DNA of 64,000 nucleotides from an uncultured Nocardioides sp. GTDB taxonomy: Bacteria > Actinomycetota > Actinomycetes > Propionibacteriales > Nocardioidaceae. Each line of letters opens with the position of its first letter. Positions within the stretch are counted from its first letter, which is position 1. The notes beneath the pieces were generated by a model. It was not told the origin of the DNA and made no database searches. It saw only the letters and a list, made by a program, of their open reading frames with translations. The translations under genes and the position numbers were made by a program. The stretch lies in assembly GCF_947488025.1 (NCBI RefSeq), contig NZ_CANKYS010000001.1, positions 558,001-622,000 of the forward strand, given 5' to 3'. Below, piece after piece: positions 1-9,495 of the stretch.

Positions 1-1
1 G

Positions 2-907
2 TGGCGCCGCCAGATCCTGGAGGGACTGCTCGGCGCGGACCTGATCGGCTTCCAGCTGCCCGGCGCCGCCGCCAACTTCGTACGCCTCGTGCGCAGCCGC
101 GTCGGCCACAAGACGCACCGCGACACCATCTACCTGCCCGACGGCCGGCCGGTGAAGGCGACCGCGTTCCCCATCTCGATCGACACCGCCGGGTTCGAGG
201 AGCTCGCCCGCTCGGAGGCGGTGACCGAGCGCGCCAAGGAGATCCGCGAGGCGCTCGGGAACCCGCGGCGGATCTTCCTGGGGGTCGACCGGCTCGACTA
301 CACCAAGGGCATCCACTCCCGGCTGCGTGCCTTCGGCGAGCTGGTGCGCGACGGCAAGCTCGACGTGGAGGACGCGGTCTTCGTGCAGGTCGCGACGCCC
401 TCACGCGAGCGGGTCGAGCAGTACCGCATCCTGCGCGACGAGATCGAGCTGCTCGTGGGCCGGATCAACGGCGACCACGGCCGGATCGGACGGCCGGCGA
501 TCTCCTACATGCACTCCTCCTACCCGCGCGAGGAGATGGCGGCGCTCTACCGCGCCGCCGACATCATGGTGGTGACCCCGTTCCGTGACGGGATGAACCT
601 CGTCGCCAAGGAGTACGTCGCCTGCCGCTTCGACGACGACGGCGCGCTCGTGCTGTCGGAGTTCGCCGGCGCGGCCCAGGAGCTGCGCCAGGCCTGGCTG
701 GTCAACCCCTACGACATCGACGGCATGAAGTCCGCCCTGCTCGACGCCTTCGCGGCGGACAAGAAGGAGACGTCGCGGCGGATGCGGGCGATGCGCAGGA
801 CCGTCGTCCAGCACGACGTGGCGAAGTGGGCCGCCGACTTCCTCCGCGAGCTCGAGGAGCTGCCTGAGCAGCACGACAAGACCGTCCGCCAGTCGCGCTC
901 GGGCTAG
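2..907 (+). CDS. otsA: Trehalose-6-phosphate synthase, C-terminal part (partial)
   Basis: The gene enters from the left edge in frame from base 2 and ends at TAG 905-907, giving about 301 residues of a roughly 470-residue GT20 enzyme. It makes trehalose 6-phosphate from UDP-glucose and glucose 6-phosphate in the cytoplasm. Visible family motifs are the start of the catalytic domain (GADLIGFQ), [10 protein letters not shown], and the nucleotide-binding C-terminal part with [16 protein letters not shown] and [13 protein letters not shown]. The C-terminus is short and ordinary, with no fused phosphatase in view. The next gene is convergent and its stop codon directly abuts this one. The missing N-terminus lies outside the window. 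Confidence 0.95.
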   Translation, partial: WRRQILEGLLGADLIGFQLPGAAANFVRLVRSRVGHKTHRDTIYLPDGRPVKATAFPISIDTAGFEELARSEAVTERAKEIREALGNPRRIFLGVDRLDYTKGIHSRLRAFGELVRDGKLDVEDAVFVQVATPSRERVEQYRILRDEIELLVGRINGDHGRIGRPAISYMHSSYPREEMAALYRAADIMVVTPFRDGMNLVAKEYVACRFDDDGALVLSEFAGAAQELRQAWLVNPYDIDGMKSALLDAFAADKKETSRRMRAMRRTVVQHDVAKWAADFLRELEELPEQHDKTVRQSRSG

Positions 908-2479
908 TCAGGCCCGCGGGCTCGTCCCCTCGGCGGCGCCGTGGGTGGCGTCCTGGGCGACCATGATCTCCTCGATCTCCTTGACCAACCGCGGGCCGAG
1001 CCGCTGCCACGCGGGGTCGTAGCCGTACGCGGTGCCGAGCCCCACCGCCGTACGGGTGCCGTCGAGGAGGTCGATGTCGCGCGGGCCGATGAGGCCGGGG
1101 TGGACGACGCCGATCGCCTCGGACACCTTGAGCAGGTCGCGACGCAGCGAGCGGACGTAGTTGGCCGCGCGCACGCTCTTGAGCCCCACATCGAGGCCGC
1201 GGGTGTAGCGGGGGTTCTGGGTGGCGATGCCGACCGGGCAGTGGTCGGTGTGGCACTTCTGGGCCTGGATGCACCCGATGGCCATCATCGCCTCGCGGCC
1301 GACGTTGACCATGTCGGCGCCGAGGGCGAAGGCCACGACCGCGTTGTCCGGGATGCCGAGCTTGCCGGCACCGATGAACACCACGTCGTCGCTCAGCCCG
1401 GCCTCAGCGAAGCGTCGGTAGACCTCGGAGAAGGCGATGCGGAACGGGTAGGCGACCGAGTCGGCGAAGATCATCGGAGCCGCGCCGGTGCCGCCCTCGC
1501 CCCCGTCGATGTTGACGAAGTCGACACCCCGGCCGCCGCTCGACATGGCCTCGGTCAGCTCGTCCCACATCGTGAGGTTGCCGACCGCGGACTTGATGCC
1601 GACCGGCAGGCCGGTGGCCTGCGCCACGGACTCGACGAAGTCGAGCATCGAGTCGACGTCGCCGAAGACGTCGTGGCGGCTGGGCGAGGCGCAGTCCTCG
1701 CCCTCGGGGATGCCGCGGATCTCGGCGATCTCGCGACTGACCTTCTCCCCCGGCAGCATCCCGCCGAGCCCGGGCTTCGCGCCCTGGCTCAGCTTGACCT
1801 CGATGGCGCTCACCGGCGCCGACTGGACGAGGTCGACGAGCCTGGCCATGTCGAAGCGCCCGTGCTCGTCGCGGCACCCGAAGTAGGACGTGCCGATCTG
1901 GAAGACGACGTCGCCGCCGTGCCGGTGGTGCGGCGACAGCGCGCCCTCGCCGGTGTTCTGCAGGCACCCGGCCATGGCGGCGCCCTTGTTGAGTGCCTCG
2001 ATGGCCTTGCCCGACAGGGAGCCGAAGCTCATCCCGGAGATGTTGACCACCGACCCCGGACGGAAGGCCTGCGGGCGACCGCGCGCCGCGCCCATGACCT
2101 TGGCGCACGGCAGCGCGATCTCCTCCTGGGCGTGGGGCATGGTCGCGGCGCCGGGTCCGGTGAACGTGCGGTGCTTGATGATCGGGTAGCCCTCGACCCG
2201 CTCGACGTCGTTGTCGGTGCCGAAGCCGAAGTAGTTGTTCTCCAGCTTCGAGCTCGCGTAGACCCAGCGGCGCTGGTCACGGCTGAACGGCCGCTCCTCG
2301 TCGTTGCTGGTGACGATGTACTGCCGCAGCTCGGGCCCGAACCTCTCCAGGAAGAACCGGGCGTGCCCGATGATCGGGAAGTTGCGGACGATCGCGTGCT
2401 TCGTCTGGACCAGGTCGTGCACGGTCGTCGCAGCTGCTGCCGCGGCCGTGCCGCCGAGGACGGCGTACCTCCACTTCAT
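908..2479 (-). CDS. FMN-binding glutamate synthase family protein
   Basis: A 523-residue protein resembling the FMN domain of the glutamate synthase large subunit. An N-terminal hydrophobic stretch (about residues 5-22) is followed by the family-typical segment around NFPIIGHARFFLE. The body carries the GltB-like barrel with SGMSFGSLSGKA, DGGEGGTGAAP and the Cys pattern IGCIQAQKCHTDHCPVG, where C-x5-C-x4-C matches the 3Fe-4S ligands of glutamate synthase. There is no amidotransferase domain, so it is not a full GltB; the stand-alone family has no firmly assigned substrate. The start is ATG at 2479, with AGGA about 7 nt upstream. It is convergent with otsA and shows no operon partner. Confidence 0.85.
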   Translation of the reverse strand: MKWRYAVLGGTAAAAAATTVHDLVQTKHAIVRNFPIIGHARFFLERFGPELRQYIVTSNDEERPFSRDQRRWVYASSKLENNYFGFGTDNDVERVEGYPIIKHRTFTGPGAATMPHAQEEIALPCAKVMGAARGRPQAFRPGSVVNISGMSFGSLSGKAIEALNKGAAMAGCLQNTGEGALSPHHRHGGDVVFQIGTSYFGCRDEHGRFDMARLVDLVQSAPVSAIEVKLSQGAKPGLGGMLPGEKVSREIAEIRGIPEGEDCASPSRHDVFGDVDSMLDFVESVAQATGLPVGIKSAVGNLTMWDELTEAMSSGGRGVDFVNIDGGEGGTGAAPMIFADSVAYPFRIAFSEVYRRFAEAGLSDDVVFIGAGKLGIPDNAVVAFALGADMVNVGREAMMAIGCIQAQKCHTDHCPVGIATQNPRYTRGLDVGLKSVRAANYVRSLRRDLLKVSEAIGVVHPGLIGPRDIDLLDGTRTAVGLGTAYGYDPAWQRLGPRLVKEIEEIMVAQDATHGAAEGTSPRA

Positions 2480-2537
2480 GACCCGTTCCTAGTCGTCGCG
2501 CGACGCGTTGTCGAGGACGACCCGTCCCGATGGGGGG

Positions 2538-3257
2538 TCAGGCGAGCTCACCGCGGGCGATGCTCACCCCGGAGTGGGTGGGGTCGCCGTCGTCCGGCTC
2601 GACCGAGATGTCGACGATGCGGTAGCCCTCGTCGATGAGGTCCATGGGGACGGCGAACTCCCCCTCGTCGCCCGAGGCCAGCAGGCCGATCGAGATCATC
2701 CGCTCGCCGTCGACGTTGATCAGCCACACCTCGCGGACGCCCGGCTCGTCGCCGAGCTCGCTGGCGCTGACCCGGATGGTGAAGGTGTCGTCGGTCTGCA
2801 CGGCGCTCGCCTTGCCACGCTCGGCGTCGCTGTCGAGGGCGGTGAGGGCGGTCGCGGCCACGACCGTGCCGGCGTCGCCGGGCGGTGGCACGGCCTCGGG
2901 GGCCTCCGTGGACCCGGTGCCGATGCGCCCGAGCCCGACGCCGGCGAGGAGGGCGAGCGCAGCAGCCACGCCGGCGAGCCAGAGCGGCACGCCCCGACGG
3001 GCCGACGGCTCGGCGGCAGCGGGCCGGGCGAGCGGGGTCGGGACATCGCCGGCGCGCACCTCGGCCAGGACCTGGTCGCGCAGCCCGGCAGGGGGCGGGA
3101 CGAGGGCGTCGGCGCCCGCGCGGCGGCGTACGCCGGTGAACGCGGCCACCAGGCCGGCGCACTCGGGGCAGGTCTCGGCGTGCTCGCGCACGTCGGCGGG
3201 ACCGTCCGAGGGGTCGAGTGCGAGCCCCGCGAGCTGCTCGGGATCAGCGTGACTCAT
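2538..3257 (-). CDS. Anti-sigma factor, RskA-type
   Basis: A 239-residue single-pass membrane protein. The cytoplasmic N-terminus contains the zinc-anti-sigma pattern H-x3-C-x2-C in HAETCPECAG near residue 27. One membrane helix (LWLAGVAAALALLAGVGLG, about residues 90-110) leads to an extracytoplasmic domain resembling the RskA C-terminal domain. It should hold the neighbouring ECF sigma factor at the membrane until regulated proteolysis releases it (inference from the family). Its start at 3257 overlaps the sigma gene by 14 bp, so translation is probably coupled. Together with the sigma gene and the fasciclin gene this matches the mycobacterial sigK-rskA / MPT70-83 arrangement. Confidence 0.85.
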   Translation of the reverse strand: MSHADPEQLAGLALDPSDGPADVREHAETCPECAGLVAAFTGVRRRAGADALVPPPAGLRDQVLAEVRAGDVPTPLARPAAAEPSARRGVPLWLAGVAAALALLAGVGLGRIGTGSTEAPEAVPPPGDAGTVVAATALTALDSDAERGKASAVQTDDTFTIRVSASELGDEPGVREVWLINVDGERMISIGLLASGDEGEFAVPMDLIDEGYRIVDISVEPDDGDPTHSGVSIARGELA

Positions 3258-3885
3258 GGCGCACCCCCTCGAGCTGTTGGTGGAGCTTCATCAGGCCACG
3301 ACGTACGTGGCTCTTCACGGTGCCGAGAGGGAGGCCGACCTTCTCGGCGATCTCGGCATGGCTGTGCTCCTCCCAGAAGGCGAGGAACATGATCGTGCGG
3401 CGCGGGTCCGGCAGCTCTTCGACTGCCTGGCGGACCACGAGTCGTTCGGCGACGTCGTCGTCGGCGGATTGGTGGTCCCCGTCGCGGGCACCCGGCAAGG
3501 ACACCACGGCCGCGAGCCTGGCGGCGTCGCGGGCGCGGGCGGCGCGCACGTCGGCGACCTTGTGCCGCGCGATCCCGACGAGCCAGGCCGGCAGCGCAGC
3601 GGGGCTCGGGGTCAGGGTGTGCCGACTGCGCCACGCCGCGACGAACACCTGCTGGGTGACCTCCTCGGCGTCGTGGGGGTCGTGCAGGGCACGCAGCGCG
3701 TAGGTGTGCACGAGGGCCGACCAGCGGTCGTAGACCTCCTCGAGAGCCGTCTCCTCGCCTGCGACGAGGCGCGTGGCGAGCGCGAGGACGACGTCGTCCT
3801 GCTCGTGCTCGAACGACATCGCCTCGGTGACCACCGGGCCACCGTACCGGCGCCCCCCGCGGGCGGGGAACGGGATGATGGTCAT
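3244..3885 (-). CDS. ECF RNA polymerase sigma factor (SigK-like)
   Basis: A 213-residue group 4 sigma factor. Region 2 lies around YDRWSALVHTYALRAL and HDAEEVTQQVFVAAWRS (about residues 48-85). Region 4 is around LPDPRRTIMFLAFWEEHSHA and GLPLGTVKSHVRRGL (about 155-205). The ATG at 3885 has GGGGAG 5 nt upstream, which favours it over GTG or ATG codons about 17-22 codons in. Only 39 bp separate it from the upstream fasciclin gene, so fasciclin, sigma and anti-sigma probably form one transcript. The protein contains no cysteine, so the disulfide switch reported for mycobacterial SigK cannot operate here. Assignment to the SigK group rests mainly on its neighbours. Confidence 0.88.
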   Translation of the reverse strand: MTIIPFPARGGRRYGGPVVTEAMSFEHEQDDVVLALATRLVAGEETALEEVYDRWSALVHTYALRALHDPHDAEEVTQQVFVAAWRSRHTLTPSPAALPAWLVGIARHKVADVRAARARDAARLAAVVSLPGARDGDHQSADDDVAERLVVRQAVEELPDPRRTIMFLAFWEEHSHAEIAEKVGLPLGTVKSHVRRGLMKLHQQLEGVRHESR

Positions 3886-3924
3886 CGTCGCTCCCCGCCC
3901 GTCAGGCGTCGGTCAGGCCGTCAC

Positions 3925-4566
3925 TCAGAGGTCGATCGGACGGAGCACCCGGTCGATGCCGTGCGCGATCTGCTTGTTCCCCTTGTTGAGGTCGAGCGCC
4001 TTCAGGATGACCTTCGGGTCGCGGTCGTTCTTGTCGCGGTCCTTGAGCGTGATCTTCACGCTGGGCTTCATCTTGACGTCGACCTTGATCTTGCCGCCCT
4101 GGGCCGTGGTCAGCTTGGCCCCGTCGGACTTGAGCACCTTGTTGCTGGTGAGCGTCTTCCCCGGCACGACGTGGTAGAGCAGGATCGTCTCGATCGTGTC
4201 GACACCCGCGAGGTCCACGAGCGCCGTGAAGAGCTTCTTCTCGCTCTTGATCGTCTTGCCGGTCAGGTCCTCGGCCAGCAGACGGAACGCCTGGTCGGTG
4301 GGCGCGAAGGCGGTGAGCCGCTTCGAACCGTCGGCGAGCACGGTCACCGGGGAGCCCGGCTTGGCCTTGGCCACGGCCAGGACCGCCTCGGTCACGATGT
4401 CGAAGTCGTTCTTGTTGCTGTCGAACTTGTTGCCGTCGGAGACAAGCACGCCGGCGAGGGCGTCCTCACCTGGTGCGGCCTTGGCGCTCGCGGCGGGGGC
4501 CGTGGCCTGCACCGCACCCAGGGCGAGGGCCGAGGCGGCGAGGATGGCGGGAACGCGACGCTTCAT
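3925..4566 (-). CDS. Secreted fasciclin (FAS1) domain protein
   Basis: A 213-residue exported protein with a Sec signal peptide (residues 1 to about 28, ending ASA). It has a single FAS1 domain, seen in VLADGSKRLTAFAPTDQAF, the YHVVPGKTL motif and the closing HGIDRVLRPIDL. It resembles the mycobacterial MPT70/MPT83 group, which are the outputs of a SigK/RskA pair, so it is probably a target of the adjacent sigma factor. FAS1 proteins usually mediate adhesion or cell-envelope interactions; the role here is unknown. The ATG has GGAAGG 6 nt upstream. It is the first gene of the apparent three-gene unit and is divergent from the hydrolase gene at 4693. Confidence 0.88.
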   Translation of the reverse strand: MKRRVPAILAASALALGAVQATAPAASAKAAPGEDALAGVLVSDGNKFDSNKNDFDIVTEAVLAVAKAKPGSPVTVLADGSKRLTAFAPTDQAFRLLAEDLTGKTIKSEKKLFTALVDLAGVDTIETILLYHVVPGKTLTSNKVLKSDGAKLTTAQGGKIKVDVKMKPSVKITLKDRDKNDRDPKVILKALDLNKGNKQIAHGIDRVLRPIDL

Positions 4567-4692
4567 GGGGGATCCTTCCGTCGGGGGCGCCGGTTGGCGC
4601 CCGTCACCCTCTTCTCCGGCCCGACCCCGCCACTGGATGCACCCGCCCAGGATTTTTCTTCCACGTGGATTTCCGCCACGTAGATTTCATCC

Positions 4693-5946
4693 ATGGACCT
4701 CATCCCCAAGCCCGACCAGGTGGTCGCCGCGGCCGGCAACGTCGCGCACACGCTGCTCTACGGCGGGCTGGCCGACCTGCGGCCGATGCCCCGCACGCTC
4801 ATCGACGACGGCGAGCTGCGCGAGGTCTACCACTACCGCCCCGCCGCCGGCGTCGCCGAGACCGGTGACCCGATCCTGCTCGTCACTCCCCTGGCGGCTC
4901 CCGCGCTCTGCTACGACCTGCGCCGCGACTGCTCCCTCGTCGAGCACCTGGTGACGCAGGGGCGTCCGACCTACCTGCTCGAGTACGGCCAGGTCTCCTT
5001 CAAGAACCGGGCGCTGGGCATGGAGCACTGGGTCGACGAGGTGCTGCCCGAGGCCATCCGCAGCGTCCACGAGCACGCAGGCGGGCGCGGGGTGCACCTC
5101 GTCGGCTGGAGCCTCGGTGGGATCTTCACCCTCCTCGTCGCCGCCGACCGGCAGGACCTGCCGATCGCCTCGATCACGGTGGTCGGGTCGCCGGTCGACG
5201 TGACGAAGGTGCCGCTGGTCGCGCCGGTGCGCCCGCTCCTGAACCTGACGCAGGGCACGGGGGTGGTCACGCGCGCCTACCGTGCACTGGGCGGCGTACC
5301 GACCCCGCTCGTCAACTGGGCCTTCACGGCCGCCTCGGCCCAGAAGGTGCTCACGAAGCCGATCGCGATCCTGACGCACCTCGACGACACCGACTACCTC
5401 GCCCAGATGGAGGCCGTCACCCGCTTCATGTCCAACATGACGGCCTACCCGGGCCGCACCTTCGGGCAGCTCTACCACCGCTTCGTCCGGGGCAACGCCC
5501 TCGCGACGGGCCGCATGGAGATCGGCGACCGGACCGTCGACCTCGCCGGGATCTCGGTGCCGACCCTGGTGTTCGCAGGGAACACCGACGGCATCGCGCC
5601 GCTCCCGGCCGTACGCGCCGTGGTGCCGCTGCTGACCGGCTCGCCGCAGGTGCGCTTCGAGGTCGTGCCCGGCGGCCACCTCGGGATGCTGACCGGCCGG
5701 GCCGCCCGCGGGACGACCTGGACCGCCATCGACGAGTGGGTGGACGAGTGGTCGGGCGACCCGCTGCCGACGAAGCGGACGGCTTCGAAGAAGCCGGCCT
5801 CGAAGAAGGGCGCGAAGAAGAAGGGGGCGGCGAAGAAGGGCGCGGCGAAGGCGGCCGCCGCCGCTGAGGCCTCGGCCGGGTCGATCGGGTCGAACCCCTC
5901 GCGTCGCTACGGGTCGGCGAGCTCGCGCGCGCTGGGTGGACGGTGA
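4693..5946 (+). CDS. PHA-synthase-like alpha/beta hydrolase with H1-like tail
   Basis: A 417-residue alpha/beta-hydrolase related to poly(hydroxyalkanoate) synthases and their homologues. The nucleophile elbow is GWSLGG with Ser140 where true PhaC has Cys, so polymerase activity is doubtful. The candidate triad is completed by Asp299 (NTDGIAPL) and His329 (GGHLGM). After about residue 355 the domain ends. A 60-residue Lys/Ala/Ser-rich tail follows, with repeated KK(G/P)A units that resemble histone H1 or mycobacterial HupB tails. It heads a coupled run; the next gene starts in a 4-bp GTGA overlap. An esterase or acyltransferase role is the cautious reading. Confidence 0.8.
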   Translation: MDLIPKPDQVVAAAGNVAHTLLYGGLADLRPMPRTLIDDGELREVYHYRPAAGVAETGDPILLVTPLAAPALCYDLRRDCSLVEHLVTQGRPTYLLEYGQVSFKNRALGMEHWVDEVLPEAIRSVHEHAGGRGVHLVGWSLGGIFTLLVAADRQDLPIASITVVGSPVDVTKVPLVAPVRPLLNLTQGTGVVTRAYRALGGVPTPLVNWAFTAASAQKVLTKPIAILTHLDDTDYLAQMEAVTRFMSNMTAYPGRTFGQLYHRFVRGNALATGRMEIGDRTVDLAGISVPTLVFAGNTDGIAPLPAVRAVVPLLTGSPQVRFEVVPGGHLGMLTGRAARGTTWTAIDEWVDEWSGDPLPTKRTASKKPASKKGAKKKGAAKKGAAKAAAAAEASAGSIGSNPSRRYGSASSRALGGR

Positions 5947-7292
5947 GGACGGCGGTCGACGCCACACGCCTGCCGCTCGGCGTCCGCATCGGCTACGGCA
6001 GCGGGTCGGTGGCCACCGGCGCATTCGGCACAGTCCCGGGCCTGATGCTGCTGCCGTACCTCACCGACGAGCTCGGCATCGCCGCGCTGTGGGCCGGCGT
6101 CATCGTCTTCCTGCCGAAGGCCTGGGACGTGGTGCTCAACCCGGTCGCCGGGCGGGTCAGCGACCGCACCGTCGACCCCGCCGGCCCCCGGCGGCCGTGG
6201 CTGGTGCGGGCCGGGCTGATGCTGGCCGGCGCCTTCGCGCTGATCTTCGCGGCGCCCGACCTCGACAGCCGCTGGCTCGAGGCAGGCTGGGTGCTCGTCT
6301 TCTTCGTGCTCGCAGCGTCGGCGTACGCGTTCTTCCAGGTGCCCTACGTCGCGATGCCGGCCGAGATCACCTCGTCGTACGACGAGCGCACGCGGTTGAT
6401 GACGTGGCGCGTCGCGATCCTCGCGCTCACCATCATGGCGGCCGGAGCGACCGCGCCGCTGATCCGCGACGCGGTGGGCGGGCGCGACGGCTACCGCGTG
6501 ATGGGCGTCGTGATGTCGGTGGTCATCCTGGTGGGCGTGCTGGGCGCCTGGTGGGGCACCCGGCGTGCGCCGATCGGCGCCGTGGGTGCGGGCGCGGGGT
6601 CGTTGGGTGAGCAGCTGCGCGTCGTCTCGCAGGCCCGCGACTTCCGGGTGCTGCTGACCACCTTCGTCCTGCAGGCGCTCGCGACCGGCTGCATGCTGGC
6701 CGGCGTCGCCTACGTCGCCGAGGACCTGCTGGGGAGCGCGACTGCTGCCACGATCCTGTTCGTCTGCTTCGTCGGCCCGGCACTGGTGCTGACCCCGCTG
6801 TGGGCGCGCTGGGGCGCGCGCGTCGGCAAGAAGCAGGGGTACGTCGCCGCGTCGCTGGTGCTCGCCGCGGGGGCCGCCCTCGCCGTGCTGGCGCGCGGCG
6901 GCAACGACGTCTGGACCTTCGTCGCGACCGGACTCGTCGGTGTGGGCTACGCCGGCTGCCAGGTCTTCCCGATGGCCATGCTGCCGGACGTCGCCGCGGT
7001 CGACGCCGCCGTGACCGGAGAGAACCGGGCCGGCGTCTACACCGGGGTCTGGACCGCCGGCGAGACGCTCGGCCTGGCCGTGGGTCCGGCGGTCTTCGCC
7101 CTGGTGCTCGCGCTGGGCGGCTACCTGTCGAGCGAGGGGCGCGACATCACCCAGCCCGACTCGGCGCTGACGGCGATCGCGCTGGGGTTCTCCGTCGTGC
7201 CGGCTGTCCTGATCGTGGCGAGCCTGTGGTGGCTGCGCCAGTACGCCCTCGATCCCGCCGACGTGGCGGCCGTGGAAGGAACCGTCCAGTGA
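5943..7292 (+). CDS. MFS transporter, GPH (sugar:cation symporter) type
   Basis: A 449-residue integral membrane protein with about 12 predicted helices. The loop between helices 2 and 3 reads PKAWDVVLNPVAGRVSDRT followed by GPRRPWL. This is the signature of the glycoside-pentoside-hexuronide:cation symporter family (MelB-like). The substrate cannot be told from sequence; sugars are usual, but several actinobacterial members move other solutes. The GTG start overlaps the stop of the preceding hydrolase (GTGA), and its own stop overlaps the GTG of the decarboxylase, so all three are probably translated as a coupled unit. Confidence 0.85.
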   Translation: MRTAVDATRLPLGVRIGYGSGSVATGAFGTVPGLMLLPYLTDELGIAALWAGVIVFLPKAWDVVLNPVAGRVSDRTVDPAGPRRPWLVRAGLMLAGAFALIFAAPDLDSRWLEAGWVLVFFVLAASAYAFFQVPYVAMPAEITSSYDERTRLMTWRVAILALTIMAAGATAPLIRDAVGGRDGYRVMGVVMSVVILVGVLGAWWGTRRAPIGAVGAGAGSLGEQLRVVSQARDFRVLLTTFVLQALATGCMLAGVAYVAEDLLGSATAATILFVCFVGPALVLTPLWARWGARVGKKQGYVAASLVLAAGAALAVLARGGNDVWTFVATGLVGVGYAGCQVFPMAMLPDVAAVDAAVTGENRAGVYTGVWTAGETLGLAVGPAVFALVLALGGYLSSEGRDITQPDSALTAIALGFSVVPAVLIVASLWWLRQYALDPADVAAVEGTVQ

Positions 7293-8725
7293 CCGACACG
7301 ATGCAGAGGCTCGCTGCCCTCCAGGCCCGGGACCTGCCGGTGCACGGGGGCCGCACGCTGGCCTACGTCTACGACTCCGGCGACCCCGAGGTGGACCGCG
7401 TCGCCCGCGAGGCGGTGGCCGCCTACGCCGCCTCCAACGCGCTCGACCCGACGGCGTTCCCCTCGCTGCTGCAGATGGAGAACGAGCTGGTCGGCTTCGC
7501 GTGCGGGCTGCTCGACGCGCCGGCCTCCGCGGTCGGGACGGTGACATCGGGCGGCACGGAGTCGATCCTGCTGGCGGTCCAGGGTGCGCGCGACAGCCGG
7601 CCCGACGTCGTACGACCCCGGATGGTGCTGCCGGCGACGGCCCACGCCGCGTTCCACAAGGCGGCGCACTACTTCGGCGTCGAGGCGGTCCTGGTGCCGG
7701 TGGGCCCGGACTTCCGGGCCGACGTCGCAGCGATGACCGCGACGATCGACGACGACACCGTGCTGGTCGTCGCCAGCGCGCCGTCGTACGCCCACGGGGT
7801 CGTGGACCCGGTGACGGGGATCGCCGCGGCGGCCGCCGCGCGCGGGGTGCGCTGCCACGTCGACGCGTGCATCGGCGGGTGGGTGCTGCCGTACGCCGCC
7901 CGGCTGGGGCGGACGGTGCCGCCGTGGACGTTCGCCGTCGACGGCGTCACCTCGATCTCCGTCGACACCCACAAGTACGCCTATGCGCCGAAGGGCACCT
8001 CCCTGCTGCTGCACCGTGACGCGGCGCTGCGCAAGCCGCAGTTCTTCGCCTCGGCGGCGTGGCCGGGCTACACGATGCTCAACGCCACGACGCAGTCGAC
8101 CCGCTCCGGCGGTCCCGTCGCCGGCACCTGGGCCGTCGTCGAGCACGTCGGCGACGCCGGCTACCTCGAGCTCGCCGACCGCGCCCTCACGGCGGTCGAC
8201 GCGATCGTGGCGAGCATCTCGCGCGAGCCGGCGCTGCGGCTCGTGGTGCCACCCGACTCGACCCTGGTGACGTTGGCGACCGACGCCTCGTGCGACCCGT
8301 TCACGCTGACCGACGAGCTGGTGGCGCGCGGGTGGTACGTCCAGGCGCAGCTGTCCTTCGGTGACGACGGCCCGAGCATCCACCTGTCGGTGAGCGCCGG
8401 GACGCTGGCGCACGTCGAGGACTTCGCCTCGGCACTGTCGGAGGCTGTGGCGGCGGCGCAGGCGGCCGGCCCGGTCGAGGTGGACGCCGGTGTCGTGGCC
8501 TTCATCGAGGCGCTCGACCCGGCGACGCTCGGTGACGACGACTTCGACGGCCTGCTCGCCGCGTCGGGGCTCGTGGCTGCGTCGGACGACGGCGACCTCG
8601 AGCTGCCGAGCCGGATGGCGGAGGTCAACGCCATGCTCGACGTCGCGTCACCACGCATGCGCGAGGCGCTGCTCGTCGCCTTCCTCGACCGCCTGCAGCG
8701 GCCCGTCCGCAAGGACGCCCGATGA
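7289..8725 (+). CDS. PLP-dependent decarboxylase / sphingosine-phosphate-lyase-like
   Basis: A 478-residue fold-type I PLP enzyme of the pyridoxal-dependent decarboxylase group, closest in pattern to sphingosine-1-phosphate lyase. The cofactor lysine is Lys229 in [13 protein letters not shown]. Upstream are the phosphate-binding [12 protein letters not shown] and the ring-stacking and Asp region around [13 protein letters not shown]. The C-terminal roughly 90 residues are an extra acidic extension. The GTG start lies in a 4-bp overlap with the transporter stop, and the uracil-DNA glycosylase starts in an ATGA overlap. A link to the neighbouring transporter and hydrolase (uptake and cleavage of an amino-alcohol or lipid-like substrate) is only inferred. 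Confidence 0.82.
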   Translation: MTDTMQRLAALQARDLPVHGGRTLAYVYDSGDPEVDRVAREAVAAYAASNALDPTAFPSLLQMENELVGFACGLLDAPASAVGTVTSGGTESILLAVQGARDSRPDVVRPRMVLPATAHAAFHKAAHYFGVEAVLVPVGPDFRADVAAMTATIDDDTVLVVASAPSYAHGVVDPVTGIAAAAAARGVRCHVDACIGGWVLPYAARLGRTVPPWTFAVDGVTSISVDTHKYAYAPKGTSLLLHRDAALRKPQFFASAAWPGYTMLNATTQSTRSGGPVAGTWAVVEHVGDAGYLELADRALTAVDAIVASISREPALRLVVPPDSTLVTLATDASCDPFTLTDELVARGWYVQAQLSFGDDGPSIHLSVSAGTLAHVEDFASALSEAVAAAQAAGPVEVDAGVVAFIEALDPATLGDDDFDGLLAASGLVAASDDGDLELPSRMAEVNAMLDVASPRMREALLVAFLDRLQRPVRKDAR

Positions 8726-9432
8726 GCGCGCTCGCCGGACTGGTCGACAAGGGGCTGGTGGCCCCCGACTGGACCGAGGCACTGGCCCCCGTCGACGACC
8801 GGATCGAGGCGATGGGCCGGTTCCTGCGCGAGGAGGTGGCCGCCGGGCGCAGCTACCAGCCGGCGGGCGACCTCGTGATGCGGGCGTTCCAGCGCCCGCT
8901 CGCCGACGTACGCGTCCTGGTCGTGGGGCAGGACCCCTACCCCAACCCCGCACACCCGATCGGGCTGAGCTTCGCCGTCGAGCGGCACGTGTGGCCGCTG
9001 CCGCCGAGCCTGGTCAACATCTACGTCGAGCTCCGCGACGACCTCGGCATCGTCCCGCCGCGGCACGGCGACCTGTCGGCGTGGGCCGACCAGGGCGTGA
9101 TGCTGCTCAACCGCACCCTGACGGTGCGCCCGGGCGACTCCAACAGCCACCAGGGCAAGGGCTGGGAGGCGGTCACCGAGCAGGCGATCACCGCACTCGC
9201 CGACCGCGGCGGTCCCTGCGCGGCGATCCTGTGGGGCCGGCACGCCCAGAAGCTCAAGCCGCTGCTCGGCGAGGTGCCGTGCGTCGAGTCGGCGCACCCC
9301 TCGCCACTCAGCGCGCGGCGCGGGTTCTTCGGGTCCCGGCCCTTCAGCACCGTCAACCGGTTGCTGGAGGACCAGGGTGCCGGGCCGGTCGACTGGACGC
9401 TTCCGGCGTACGACGACGTGCCCGCGCGGTAG
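8722..9432 (+). CDS. ung: Uracil-DNA glycosylase, family 1
   Basis: A 236-residue base-excision-repair enzyme that removes uracil from DNA. The water-activating motif GQDPY has Asp71. It is followed by [12 protein letters not shown]. The DNA-intercalating and minor-groove motif [18 protein letters not shown] supplies His192. Length and motif order are normal for actinobacterial family 1 Ung. The start is in an ATGA overlap with the decarboxylase, so this housekeeping repair gene is translated from the end of a metabolic operon. No separate promoter is evident. Confidence 0.95.
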   Translation: MSALAGLVDKGLVAPDWTEALAPVDDRIEAMGRFLREEVAAGRSYQPAGDLVMRAFQRPLADVRVLVVGQDPYPNPAHPIGLSFAVERHVWPLPPSLVNIYVELRDDLGIVPPRHGDLSAWADQGVMLLNRTLTVRPGDSNSHQGKGWEAVTEQAITALADRGGPCAAILWGRHAQKLKPLLGEVPCVESAHPSPLSARRGFFGSRPFSTVNRLLEDQGAGPVDWTLPAYDDVPAR

Positions 9433-9451
9433 TCCATCGTCCTGCCACCTC

Positions 9452-9495
9452 TTGCCACCGGACCACCGCGGGAATATAGTTGAAGCAACAACTAT
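9452..9495 (+). promoter_or_regulatory. Promoter with MarR-type operator over the -10 box
   Basis: TTGCCA (9452-9457), a 17-bp spacer and TATAGT (9475-9480) form the best sigma-70-like promoter in the window. A perfect inverted repeat, ATAGTTG - 6 nt - CAACTAT (9476-9495), overlaps the -10 box and the likely start site. The half-sites and spacing resemble operators of MarR-family repressors that control aromatic-catabolic genes. It drives the dioxygenase at 9506, whose GAGG (9497-9500) directly follows. The AT-rich block stands out from the surrounding GC-rich sequence. Confidence 0.75.
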
